This document shows, one piece after another, positions 34,755 to 46,400 of a stretch of 64,000 nucleotides of DNA (positions are counted from its first letter, which is position 1; each line of letters opens with the position of its first letter). This DNA comes from Bolinopsis microptera (Eukaryota > Ctenophora > Tentaculata > Lobata > Bolinopsidae). The stretch is taken from assembly GCF_026151205.1 (NCBI RefSeq), contig NC_087078.1, forward strand, positions 14,711,118 through 14,775,117, in the 5' to 3' direction. Made by a program: the position numbers and the translations under genes. Under the pieces are notes generated by a model, which searched no databases, was not told where the DNA came from, and saw nothing but the letters and a program-made list of their open reading frames with translations.

Positions 34755-36218
34755 AGCCGATTCATAGATCCTGAGATGTAGAGTCTGAGATGTATTTTTA
34801 TTTTTCAGATGAGAAAGAAAAATATTGGACAACAATGTTTTTAATACTGTGAATACTGATACTCTCAAAAGCAATAATGAGTAATATGTATACTGAGACT
34901 GGATTATGTTGATTAAGACTGGGTGCGGTTTTTAAAGAATTTATATATAGAAGTAGATTTCACAGTGCACTTTTCAGCAAAAATACATTGGACGGGTATT
35001 GACTTTTTTGATACTAAAACTGTTATGATTTAAATTGTTATTATTGGACGTTAGTTTTCTGACCATTGGTGATGATTACTGCATAATAGTTATTTTTCTA
35101 GGCCGGTTTTATTTTTTCTGTCTCAAAATTTTGAGATAGCAGACACTTAATTTATTTTTGACAAGTTCGCAAAATTTTGTAAGTAAGAAATTAACACGTT
35201 TTTTATTTGTAGATATTTGTAGATACACGCCATCTAGTATGATAAATTGGCACAACTGAATCATATTATTGAGCCATTAGGACTTGTGATTTTAAAATTT
35301 TCCGAGGCATCAGTATTTGTATCAAACTTACATTATTTGTTATTTATCACTTCTTATTTTGTATTGTTGCTAAATTGTGATTATGAAAGTTTGATAACAT
35401 ATTTGAGAAAATGCGTTTGTTTTGTACTAAAGGAACCATACATAATAGATAGGAATCATCCAAGAATTTTGTGCACCACTTTTGAATTTGAATCACATAG
35501 CAAATAACCGGTAAGATAACAATATAATTTCAAGGCATTGTTTTCGTTGTCAAACCCATAATGATAAACGGAAACCCGATTACAGCCGAGAAATATATAC
35601 TACTGACCGTGAAATATATACTACTGACTAACTCCCGAAAGCCCTTTACTGGCAGTGTTCAACCTGCCACACCAGTTTGAAAAATTCAAGATCGTAAATG
35701 TAGAGCAAGGAATTTAGTAATTTACCCTATGAGTATTTCTGGCTGGTAAATCGAAGTTGAAATTCAACTTCGATTTACCAGCCAGAAATACTCATAGGGT
35801 AAATTACTAAATTGAATGCCTAATATATATATATTTCATGGCTGGACTTCTACACAATAAAAGAAAGCGGTTGTGATTAGATCTTCGAAAGTCTTTGCAT
35901 CGTTTATTTACATCAATTCTGAGAAATTATATCATTAAAGTAACTACAACAAATACGAATCATATACAATTGAGAATAAATACAAACTAAAAGCAGTGGG
36001 AAAATCTGATGAACTGAAATTTAAAAAAGAAACTGAAAGCCGTTAAAATGTACTCTTATCTTATCTCTTATCTAAATACTGATAACTGATTCTCGGAAAA
36101 TCACTTAAAATCACAACAAAAACCTGTAAAATTTATACTTAAGTAAAAAATGTAATATGCACGTCTCTGGAATAATGGTATAACTAAATAAAATCTACAA
36201 AATATACTAAAACTAAAA
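34755..36218. other. Intergenic region with a perfect palindrome
   Basis: Between the Ig gene and the Penelope-like remnant. Holds the 103-base palindrome at 35711-35813 and the 3' flank of the retroelement; no gene supported. Confidence 0.65.
35711..35813. repeat. Perfect inverted repeat, 51-base arms, 1-base centre
   Basis: Left arm 35711-35761 and right arm 35763-35813 are exact reverse complements (AATTTAGTAATTTACCC ... and back). No mismatch seen by eye. It lies about 400 bases beyond the 3' end of the GIY-YIG frame, on the side where a retroelement tail or terminal repeat would be. Confidence 0.92.
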
Positions 36219-36878
36219 CTAAGCTCCGGCAGATTTAAAAAGTAGATGGTTATTATCAAGGGTGTTCATACCCCCAAACCGTTCAAGGGTTTTCAAATTC
36301 AATTGGGTCTGGTAGAACCCCTCTCTAGCTTCCATAGCCTTTTCTTTGTCTGCTTTACTAATATTAGGCTCAAATACTAAAGCGTCTACTATAATGACAG
36401 AAAGGTGCTTACTGAGTGAGGAATTATAGGAGGCTATGGTACTAAAATCTAAATCATGATCAATATCTAAAAAATGGTTAACTAATTTACAACTTCTTAT
36501 ACCTTTCTTTATGTGACTCTTATGGTTAGAGAATCTCTTAGGGAGATTTGAGGTAGTATAACCGACATACGACTGTTTACAAGTCTTAAACTCCATTAAA
36601 TAAATGAGGTTATAACTCTGACAAGATATATACTTAGTTATAGGGAAAACTTGTTTAGAATGGTGACTACTAAAATTGGAACAGGGGGACAGGAAATTTT
36701 GCTTACAAACATAACATTTACCACAAGCATGGCACCCTGGGTCGACAGCCCCGGGAACCGCCCTTAGACTTTCGGAGTCTGGTTCCTGGATCTGGCTTGC
36801 AGTTGTTTCTCTCTCATTATCTATATATAATATAAGTTCTTCAACGGTTATAGTTTTCGTGTTTGACTCGCGAAGCAC
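36219..36878 (-). pseudogene. Penelope-like retroelement, GIY-YIG endonuclease end (5'-truncated)
   Basis: A 219-codon frame with a Cys-rich lead (CHACGKCYVCKQ, residues 49-60) followed by a GIY-YIG nuclease: Ile-Tyr-Leu at 92-94, Tyr-Val-Gly at 104-106, Arg115, His119 and Glu186 in the AREGFYQTQL helix. This arrangement is that of the C-terminal endonuclease of Penelope-like elements, which cut target DNA to prime reverse transcription. No reverse transcriptase domain is found upstream (toward 37 kb), so the copy is truncated. The start Met is arbitrary. A nuclease of another retroelement class is possible but less likely. Confidence 0.8.
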
Positions 36879-36959
36879 AAAACGAAGGGTTACGGTTTTT
36901 AAAAATATTGAAATATATCCCGTCAGAATTACTTAAAGAGTGAAGAACGCGTACATACT

Positions 36960-38460
36960 ATTTGTATCACGTCGTGACCCTCTTTGCTCTTTGTCGTTTC
37001 ACTTATATTAGTGGTATCGGGGCGAAAGCGTGTGACTGTGACTACATATATATAATATTAATACTATATATGTGGGCTTCCTATCCTGTGCATTGCAAGA
37101 ATGTAAAAATTTAAGGACGAAAAATGGGTAATTTCTTGCTTAAAATGCCTATAACTTGTATTACAAGTTGCATGTTGTAGCGAAATGCGTTACCAGTTAC
37201 TTGGCCGCGCCGCGCACTCAATTATGCTTCCCGCTTGATTCACGATGTCAATCCTTCGCAGCTCGGTGAGGCACAGTGGTGCATCTCGCCGATCTACTGT
37301 GGTTGCGAGAAGCATTATTTGATGCGCGCGCGACCCAGTAGTGCATCGCGCTACAAGCTTCCCGCTAGATGAATTGACATAATCAATTAAGCCTATAACT
37401 CAAAGTTGTATCACGTCGTGACCCCTACGGTCGTTTTACTATGGCATATGGTGAAATATACAGCCCTGACGATACAGGTGGAGTCGCGCACTCGTGCGTG
37501 GTCATGGGTCATACAACGCATGTCAAAACTCAAAGTCAAACAATATCAAATAGTTTGAAATAATTTGTACAAGATCTTATAATAAGCTTAGTCAAACAAA
37601 ATTTTTGGTACAAAATTATTATATAAATATTTATTGATAAATCGGATTAAGACCAAATTAAAAACTTTTTACAAATTTTTTCAAAATTTCAGATTTAAAA
37701 ATGATAAAAATAATGTTCCTTTAATAATGTTTGAATCTTAACACTTAAAATATTGATACTAAAAGTTTTGTCCCGCTGAGTTGATTACGACGAGCTATAA
37801 CAATTATTTTTAAATATGAAATGACTGGAACTGTGAAAATTATAGGTGCGCCAAAAACAGTCCAACTCGGCTGTATACAACATTTTAAACAAAAATTGCT
37901 ACACGGTAGAATTGTTCTATTCACATTTTTAAACAATTTGTGGTACCAAATTTATCAAAACCGGAGGGGAAAAGTTGCTGCGCCAACTCATGGCGTTTAT
38001 TTGAATCACGTGGTGACCCCCACGGTCGCTTCACTATAGCGTCTTCACTGTAGCGTCTTCGACGCTACAGGGGGAGCCGCGCACTTCGTGCGCGGCGGCC
38101 GTCATACAACGTATGACAAGCGTTTATGACATAGACTAAAACGTGTACATGTACTATATGTAATGTGGGTTTCCTACCCTGTGCAACGTGCATTGCAAGA
38201 ATGTAAAAAGGTTGTAGCGCAATACATATGCACTTCAGGGCCGCGCCGTGCATCAAATAATTTTTCTCGCAATCACTGTACTGGGCCTTGCCGAGCTGCG
38301 AAAGATTGACATCACGAATCAAGCAAAAAAGACGAAAAATGGGTAATTTATTGCTGAAAATGCTTATAACTCATGATCATACAATATCAAATATTTTGAA
38401 ATAATTTGTACAAGATCTTAATAAGCTTAGTCAGACAAAATTTTTGGTACAAAATTGTTG
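36960..38460. repeat. Diverged direct repeats rich in CGTCGTGACC / CGCGCAC words
   Basis: Three blocks recur in the same orientation: 37075-37150 with 38155-38345 (GCATTGCAAGAATGTAAAAA, then GACGAAAAATGGGTAAT), 37395-37510 with 38000-38115 (CACG.GGTGACCCC..CGGTCG, GGAG.CGCGCAC) and 37535-37620 with 38385-38460 (ACAAGATCTTA.TAAGCTTAG). Two or three decayed copies of one roughly 0.9-1 kb unit; type unknown. Confidence 0.75.
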
Positions 38461-39019
38461 CTACCCGTTGTATACCTCTCGTGCACGCGATCTAATTAGG
38501 ACCCAACTTACATTTTTTCAAATTTGTTACTGAAATATTGGTTCCTAAACTTTCGTCTCGCTTTTTATTGGACGGATGTTACTTGTCTAAATTTCTTCGA
38601 AGTAGATGCTCTCCAGCTCCAAAACAGACCCCACTTCCGTGTAGAAAAGCAAAGTAAAGTTAAAAAATAATGAAAGCAATTGTTTGGTATCATTGTATAA
38701 ATCTAGCAATGCTGATCTCAGAAACACCCCTATACGTCTACTTGCATGCACTTTAAAACATGTCTAACATCTTCGAAAAATTAAAGTAAAAGATTTTTTC
38801 TTGCACAATTTACCAAAACTTTTCAAAACAATTTTAAAAGAGAGAAAGTTGAATCAAATAGGATATGCATTTTTACAATTGCGTATCTTACTTGATCTAC
38901 TGATCAGTAAATATTTTATCTGATATTTCATCTTAAATAATTATAGTAATTATATTGCACCCACAAGTCACGAGGAGGTCATCTAGATTCTAACATGCAG
39001 TCATCTTTCTGTTTTAGCT
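38461..39019. other. Upstream region of the GTSF1-like gene
   Basis: A+T-rich. A TTTTAG acceptor-like site ends 3 bases before the start codon, suggesting a non-coding 5' exon upstream; its position cannot be fixed. Promoter not identifiable. Confidence 0.4.
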
Positions 39020-40367
39020 ATGTCGCACGCTGTTGTCAATCCAGACCGAGAGCAACTAGAGACTTGTCCCTATGATTCCTCCCATAGGGTCTCTCAGATG
39101 AGGTTACCGTATCATCTTATCAAGTGCCGAAAGAACCACAAAGACAAAGAGTTTTCTCAGTGCCCATACGACGCAAAGCATGTCATATTGAAGGCCCAAT
39201 TTCAAGAACATCTACAGAATTGTGACAAGAAGGCCATAATTGAGCCTCAGCTGGTGATGGTTGAACGGAACTTTGGACTTCACCTCCCACCCTCGCAGGC
39301 CGTCGAGATCGAGGCTACTCTATCAAATGAGTGGGATTTAGAAATGCCTTCTACAGCATTCCCCATCAACTCATCTCCAGAGAACGGAGAAAGGGTGGAG
39401 GAGCATCAGGTGGTCAATTCTTTCTCGTCCAGTTCCAATACATGGTCTGCCATGGCACAAGGGACTGGAGGTGGGAAGGGTGGTTATAATACTGGGGTTT
39501 CTTATGATGGATACAGCAAAACTGTACCTGCCAGGTATGAGTCGATTGATCACCAGGATCAGTTGGAATATTCTCAACCAGTCCTACCAAGGAAGCCTCA
39601 TTCCAGTAAAAAGAAAAATAATGGAAGGCCTGAAAGAGCTGAACCTCTAAGTTCGTCACTTCTTGTTACCTCTGCAGCTGGGAAAGCACTTCGAAAACCA
39701 TCTTCAAGCTCAAGTAAGTCTGCTTCAATCAACTCAACTGAATCGAACAAAACACCAAGATCTTACGGACGTGGTCGAGCTGCTACCATGCAGGCACAAG
39801 AAGGTTACCATGTCACTAACCAGAACACAGGACCAGGAAGCTATGTTGTCCAGTCCCCGCCGGAACATATAGACAGAAACAATAGTCAGCCAGATTCTTC
39901 ATTTGGTAGAGGAAGAGGTGCGAGCTATTTGAATGCTGATCAACCAACTTTAAGAAAACCTGGAATGAGTGAGAAGGGGACCAAGGAAGATCTGGAAAAG
40001 GAGAGATTGAAGCTGATAAAACAGATTAGGGAGGCTAAGTTGTTGGAGGAGAGATTAGCGAAGGGAGAACTTTTGGAGGAAAATCAGGTTTGTAGCATTG
40101 CAATTATAATTTTAAGTTACCAATTTTTTCTTTCTAATAGTTCTCAAACATCGATCTTTTATCTTTCTTTGATCATTTCGAAAAAGTCGAATTTAGGTGC
40201 ATTGCCAAAATTATGTGCTACCTTCATGTTATTGAAGCAATCTTTGATTTGTTTGACAAGCTGTTTAACAATCGTTGGTACTGTTTCAGGTGTCCAAGCT
40301 AGCCAAGTTAGCATTAATGCAAAATGAGCTGAACGAAATCTGTAAGCAACTACAAAATAATATCTGA
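39020..40367 (+). CDS. GTSF1/Asterix-like protein with two CHHC zinc fingers
   Basis: Two coding exons: 39020-40087 (356 codons, phase 0, donor CAG|GTTTGT) and 40290-40367 (25 codons plus TGA); 381 residues. Two CHHC fingers of exact family spacing C-x5-H-x9-H-x3-C: Cys16, His22, His32, Cys36 and Cys48, His54, His64, Cys68. GTSF1/Asterix proteins (also U11-48K and TRMT13) bind RNA through such fingers; GTSF1 members are cofactors of PIWI-piRNA silencing. The tail, residues about 75-310, is low-complexity Ser/Gly/Arg with FGRGRGA, unlike short vertebrate GTSF1 (about 170 residues). Residues about 315-381 are a charged, probably coiled-coil helix ([20 protein letters not shown]) completed by exon 2. 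Reading past the donor gives an unrelated tail, so I splice. Confidence 0.85.
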
Positions 40368-40633
40368 AAAGAAAGATCTAGTGCAGTGTTCAAACTTTAG
40401 GGGTACATTTAGTTTAAAGTACTTTGAAACACAAATTACTGATTGATCTAAACTAAACTCTATACTTGAACGATTTTAAAAATTTATTATTTATCAAAAT
40501 TTGTAAAATTATTTGATTAAAAAAAGTACTCTAAAAGTGGATTTTTATATAATCACATCAGCTTTGATTGTAAAAGCTTTTTATTACTGCCATTCATTTA
40601 TTCAGTAGTGATCCATTTTAGATTCAAAATATT

Positions 40634-40639
40634 AATAAA
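40634..40639 (+). terminator. Candidate poly(A) signal of the GTSF1-like gene
   Basis: AATAAA about 270 bases after the TGA stop, just before the repeat region. Cleavage site not visible. Confidence 0.4.
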
Positions 40640-40685
40640 TCTGCTGAGATTAAAATAATTGCTGTTAGATTTGTGTTAATCGATA

Positions 40686-42339
40686 TACGGCCCCCAGAAT
40701 ATAGGTGGCCCCCAAAATATAGGTCATGTTAGTGGATACAGTTCTAACCAAGATAAGCGATACTAATGGGATCTGTTACTGCTATGTTGGAGTAAAACAT
40801 GTAACTAATGTTTCTGGATAAAAATTTTGGACCTACATGAGGTATTTTGGTATATTTGGTCATGACAGCGAAAGATTTAAACGATGTTGTCATTTTCTAG
40901 AGGGGTAAATATGGCGAAAAATTGTCATGACAAAAATCTGTCCAACACATGCCATTAAGACTACTGGTATGAGTATAAGTATTATTTTAAGCTATCTTTT
41001 CATCGAGACATCTGCAAACTGACAATTTGGAAAAAAGTTATGGCCACCACAATTTTACGGGCCCCCAGAATATAGGTCTATACGACCCCCAGAATATAGG
41101 TTGGTCAAAAACCCTGAACATGCCCAAAACCATGCTTTGGGATGCTCTACTTGTAGCTACTAGTCTCCTGAACCCACATATCAAGTTTTATCAAAATTGG
41201 ATAAAAATTGGCCGAGTTATGGGATAAAAACAAAAACCATATGCCCATATTTGGGCATACGCACCAAATTTGATCGATTTTGGTCCATAAATTGGTCAAA
41301 TATCAATATTTTTGAATGAAACCAACTTTATATGGAAGGTAAGCATATATTACACATTCTCTATGATTATCAGCTCAATATCTACCTAACTGTGGATTCT
41401 GTGTTCAAATAATCGCTAAAAATGAACAAAATCGCCCATATCTCAAACTGACTTCGCTCAAAACAATAGAACTCAATAGGGTTTCAATATTTTCACATGA
41501 AATTTTCAGAATCAACGTAGAATTGTCTCATGACCTTAAGTTTTGGGACAGAATTTTGAGTTAGGCCTTTAAAAAAATTTGGCGGCCAAAAATGTCTGAT
41601 TTACAGTCATTGAGGTGCACATTGTATTGATACAGATAAAAACAGCCCCCCTCAATCATATCTAGGGACACTCCTTCAATCTTATTTAAGTATTTAGTTA
41701 AGATCCCTACTAAATGAGTGCATGAAAGCTTTTTAACTAGTAAAATTAAAGATTTTACTCATTACGGGTATATGGCCCCCAGAATATAGGTTTTAAAAAA
41801 AAAATAGCGACCAAGATTCTGCATTTTCTCTGTCACCCTGAGCATTAAGGAATGTGGGGTAGTGATGAGAAACAGTTTTAAAGAACATATGCTGAAGAGA
41901 TGGCATCATCAAAATGTATGAAGGTGGAGTATTTGAGGACGATTTTTGCATACCTATATTCTGGGGGCCGTAGTTTTTGATTTTTTGCTATTAAGTATAC
42001 TCTAAACCATTTCAATTTAGTATCTGGAGCCATTGGCATCATCAATACAGTCTCAGCAACATATTCTGACTGCATATAACTGTCTGTGACAATTTTAGAA
42101 CAACTTAGGAACAGATGTTTGGACCTATATTCTGGGGGCCCTGTTAAAAAATGGTATTTTTACAGGTGAAAAAAAAATACACTTAAAAACCTAATAATTA
42201 TTTTCAACTACCCAAGAAACATTTAAAGGGTTATTATGTACATATTTACAGCCCTAAACATGCTTAGAAGTAGTTTTAACACCTGTTTCTAAGTGCTCAA
42301 AAAACGACCTATATTCTGGGGGCCATATACCCGTAATGA
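40686..42339. mobile_element. Nested foldback repeats built on GGCCCCCAGAATATAGG
   Basis: The word GGCCCCCAGAATATAGG, or a one-base variant, occurs forward near 40688, 40708, 41060, 41082 and 41773, and inverted near 41953, 42122 and 42306. Two inverted pairs stand out: TACGGCCCCCAGAATATAGG at 40686 with its complement ending 41972, and TCATTACGGGTATATGGCCC at 41759 with its complement ending 42339. Their overlap implies insertion of one element into another of the same family. No transposase frame. Confidence 0.8.
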
Positions 42340-42504
42340 CGTGAAAAAGTTGTTCCGAAATAAGACTCCACTTTGGGGTCATACATCCGGATCCCGATAG
42401 CACTGTCGTGGTTCTATTATATGGAATGGTAATCTGATCCGGTTTTCGATATTTTTTGTGCAGTTTTCCAGACATCATTTGTATTTTGATTCAATATCTT
42501 AAGG

Positions 42505-42531
42505 AGGCCGGGGGGGGGGGGGGCCGGGGGG

Positions 42532-42584
<53 letters not shown>

Positions 42585-42614
42585 GGGGGGGCGGGGGGGG
42601 GGGGGGGCCGGGGG
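42505..42614 (+). repeat. Poly-G tract with GGCCGG interruptions
   Basis: About 110 bases almost all G, with a few CC pairs. The Gly- or Pro-rich open frames across it are artefacts. Strong G-quadruplex potential; length may be unreliable in assembly. Confidence 0.9.
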
Positions 42615-43413
42615 TCTTTATCAAAATTATCTCGAAATCGATTCTATAGTTGTTTCTGATAGAGGGAGTGATATCTATCAGCTGCTTTTGGTCCCATGGA
42701 AAAATATTGTTCCTAGAGCCAAAATTATCGCCGGTCAAAGGTCAGCGCTTATGTGTAATTGTATTGCGGGAGCAATTTTCAATCGCGCTTTCTGAAAATC
42801 GGGTCTAAAAATCTATCTTCTCCTACATTTTTGAGCGATCACCCTCAAACTTTCAGGATATGTTCTAGGGATCATTTATAAGATTTGACTTAAGTCGAAT
42901 TTTGAGATAGGCCTCTTACAATTTTTTATTCGATTTTGAAAATCTTGTATCTCAAAAAATCGTCAAAAAACGGCCCCCTTAAAAGTTATAGAGATAGTGA
43001 CATTACATTTTTTGTTTAAATTGTGAGTACAACTTTATCTTTAAATTGATATTTAATGTATTTAATAAAATGTTTAAACCTTAATTGTTAATGGTAATTT
43101 TTTATAAATTTGAGATCCTTTTGTTTTGCCACAATATCAACTTCTATTATAAAATCAAGTTGATTTAATTGATAAAATTTAAAGAGTTTAGGACTGAATA
43201 TGCAATAAATTTACATAATCTTATTTTAACGATAAAAATAGAATCAATTCTAAAAATACTTGTGTTATTTCACATGCATGTTATAGAGCACGATTTGTAT
43301 TTCTATTCTAATCCATCAATAAATGATTTGCAGCATATTTTGTAATAATAAAACTTACATTTCTTCATTATAGCATCATGAATGTAACAGCACAATGAGT
43401 TAGATCACGTGTA
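42615..43413. other. Repeat flank and upstream region of the MIF4G-like gene
   Basis: 42770-42990 resembles the interior of the 40.7-42 kb family (AATTTTGAGATAGGCCT against AATTTTGAGTTAGGCCT near 41560). From 43000 on the sequence is A+T-rich without a supported gene. CACGTG occurs at 43407 and 43423 close to the start codon. Confidence 0.5.
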
Positions 43414-46400
43414 ATGAGCTGTCACGTGCCCGATCTGCTATCTGACGATGACATAGACTCCAGCAGTGCTTCAGAGGACTCCTACTCTGACTCCGGCTCT
43501 AGTGATGACAATGACTGGCCAGTTGGACTCAGAGATGTTGTCGGGGTGAGACCTACTTCTAAAGACTATGATAAGGTATATTTTTAAAGCACTGTATGAT
43601 TTTGTTAGTGAGTTATCAGACTTATCTCGCTTAACGTACCAAACCTCAAGCAATTGTAAATCAGTTTCCCAATATAATATGACACCATACATTGCATTAG
43701 GTGGCTAAATATTAGTGGATTTACCCAACTTGTACAAAAGATTGTTTTGTCAATGTCTGCAATTTATCGTAACTAAACAATGCTCCCTCCCCAGAACGGA
43801 ATGTTCAAGACAACAAGCGACTACTTCACCACATCAGACGAGGACATGCGGGAAGTGATGAGTGTGACAGAAACAGAGCCCCTGTCTGGAGACTACATCA
43901 GTAACGGGCATCTTTTTGAGAAGGAGGCTAACAAAGAGAATATCGGAGCTGCTGCTGCTAAGAATGGGGGTGGTACGTTTTTTAGATTTTTATAATAGCC
44001 ACTGAAATTGTTGATATCTTTCAGAGTCTTGATGCTGGAATTAATGGTGTTTTGAACTATAAACATTTCCCCACCTTCATCGTTATCCTTAAGTCGTATT
44101 TTTGTTCTTTTTATTGCCATACGCGTACGGTAATTTATTTATTTATAAGGCATCATGTAGCCGGTGGGCCCGACATGATACGACACATCTCGACACGTCG
44201 GGGTTTTGTCGGGGTTTGTCAGGGTTTGTCGGGATATGTCTGGGTTTGTCGGGGTCTGTCGGGGTTTGTCAGGGTTTGTCGGGATAGTCGGGGTCTGTCG
44301 GGGTTTGTCAGGGTCTGTCAGGGTTTGTCGGGGTTTGTCGGGGTTTGTCAGGGTTTGTCGGGATATGTCGGGGTTTGTCAGGGTTTGTCAGGGTTTGTCG
44401 GGGTTTGTCGGGGTCTGTCGGGGTTTGTCGGGGTCTGTCGGGGTTTGTCAGGGTTTGTCGGGATATGTCAGGGTTTGTCAGGGTTTGTCAGGATATGTCG
44501 GGGTTTGTCGGGGTCTGTCAGGGTTTGTCGGGATATGTCAGGGTTTGTCAGGGTTTGTCAGGATATGTCGGGGTTTGTCGGGGTCTGTCGGGGTTTGTCA
44601 GGGTTTGTCGGGATATGTCAGGGTTTGTCAGGGTTTGTCAGGATATGTCGGGGTTTGTCAGGGTTTGTCGGGGTTTGTCGGGGTTTGTCAGGGTTTGTCG
44701 GGATATGTCGGGGTTTGTCAGGGTTTGTCGGGGTTTGTCGGGGTCTGTCGGGGTTTGTCGGGGTCTGTCGGGGTTTGTCGGGGTCTGTCGGGGTTTGTTG
44801 AAGGATATGTCGGGGTTTGTCGGGGTTTGTCGAGCCTGGAGGCTACATGATGCCTTTTATAGAGGTTCCAAGAAGAATTTTGAAAGCGTCACGGCTGTCC
44901 ACTGTCCAGCATGGTAATTGTCCGTTAATAAACACATAACAACGCCGCATAACCGCGGCCATTTCCTTACCCCAATCGAATGCTTTTAAATAATACATTG
45001 TAAACAGTAAACACTTACACAATGAAAATCTTGATCTACGGCGAACCTCCTTTTCCGAAACTTCGTGGTAAATCGGGTTTTATTGAACAATTATATCCAA
45101 CTACTGCCAAATACTATTTAAAACACTTTGCCCCAGCCAAGAAGCCAGCACCCTCACCCCCTACACAGTCTACTCGCAAGAAACCCCTAGTGATGGATGT
45201 TCCTCCTTACAACAGGGACCCGGCAACCCAGGCTCGCAATATCAGGAACTTTTACAGGACGCTTCTGGAAAATTATACTGATTACACTTTGGTTGACGTA
45301 TCCGATAAGGTTTGTTATATTGAACAAATTCACTTTAGTTTCAAGAGCAATATTCATGTCAATAATAATTATTATATCAATTATATAAAATGTTTGTTTA
45401 TAATTTTAATTATTCGATATATTTTAATGGTATGATAAATTACATGATAAAGACACGTAGTACGTACTAAACAATTATTTATAAAATTCTCCATATTGCA
45501 CGAGTTTCAAGCTGTGCAGAGTACAGGCTATACACGTTATGTAACTGCTTCTTATTTGTACATGATCTGATGATCTGGCACTTGGCAGTCTACTGTACAA
45601 ATAGGATCACGACAACTAACTATTTCTTTTGGCAGTTGTTTAAGGGGGCATACACCAAAACAGTGGTTTGTGCCGTCCAGACCAAATGACCTCATAGGCA
45701 GTTCAGTGACCTTCTAGCGCACCGTTTCCACACCAAAAAAAATTATTTTGAGAATACCCATTTTTGTAATCGAGCATTTCCTGGTTGAGAGTGCAATTTT
45801 CGGAAAAAATTATTTTGCGGTTGAGACGCTATAAGTTAATCATTTCTTGCGGTATCGGGTTGAAATTTTGCTCGCCGTTTATTCACATCTATTTCAAGGT
45901 GTGTGTAAAATCTTGATATCGTATCTAAAAAGGCTGGTGTGTTATGAATTTTTAAAGTCAAAAAGCTAAAATTGTCCTTTTCAGGCTTATTTTAACAAAA
46001 AGACAGTCAGGGAAGATCGGATTGATTTGATGCTTGACATCAAATTGTTCTCTGAATTCTGGCGCAGTTTTTGATGCCCTCAAAAATGCTTTTACTCATT
46101 CAGCTTCAGATCTATTGGACCTCAAAGCCAAACAACAAATTTATAGTTTTTCAGTTTCAGTCCTTTTATCTATTTCGATTTAATAATTCCTGATTACTAA
46201 AATCTGCCAAGATTTACTGAACTCCAACTACAAATATATAAGTGATTTTAGTATTCTTGAAAACATAAATTCACGAAGTGTTTTTAAAAAGCATTTTTCT
46301 CCACGTTTCATGCAATTTGATAACTTTTGGCGAAAAAAATTTCGAAAATTCGAAAATTTTTTTCAAGTCTCGAAAAAAAAATGTAAGTGAAAAATTTTCG

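Noticed and set aside
36219-36878. A host GIY-YIG nuclease gene (for example SLX1-like)
   Set aside because: The Cys-rich lead plus C-terminal arrangement is that of retroelement endonucleases, there is no intron or upstream domain, and the copy looks truncated.
42456-42738. Poly-Gly and poly-Pro open frames
   Set aside because: They come from a poly-G tract; no start context, splice site or conserved sequence.
44052-44917. Three overlapping Gly/Val/Cys-rich frames of 190-250 codons
   Set aside because: They are the three frames of a 10-bp minisatellite inside a MITE, not proteins.
45022-45136. Upstream Met start for the MIF4G-like exon (MKILIYGEPPF ...)
   Set aside because: The phase-1 acceptor at 45136 joins perfectly to the preceding exon, while the upstream stretch lacks the composition of the gene.
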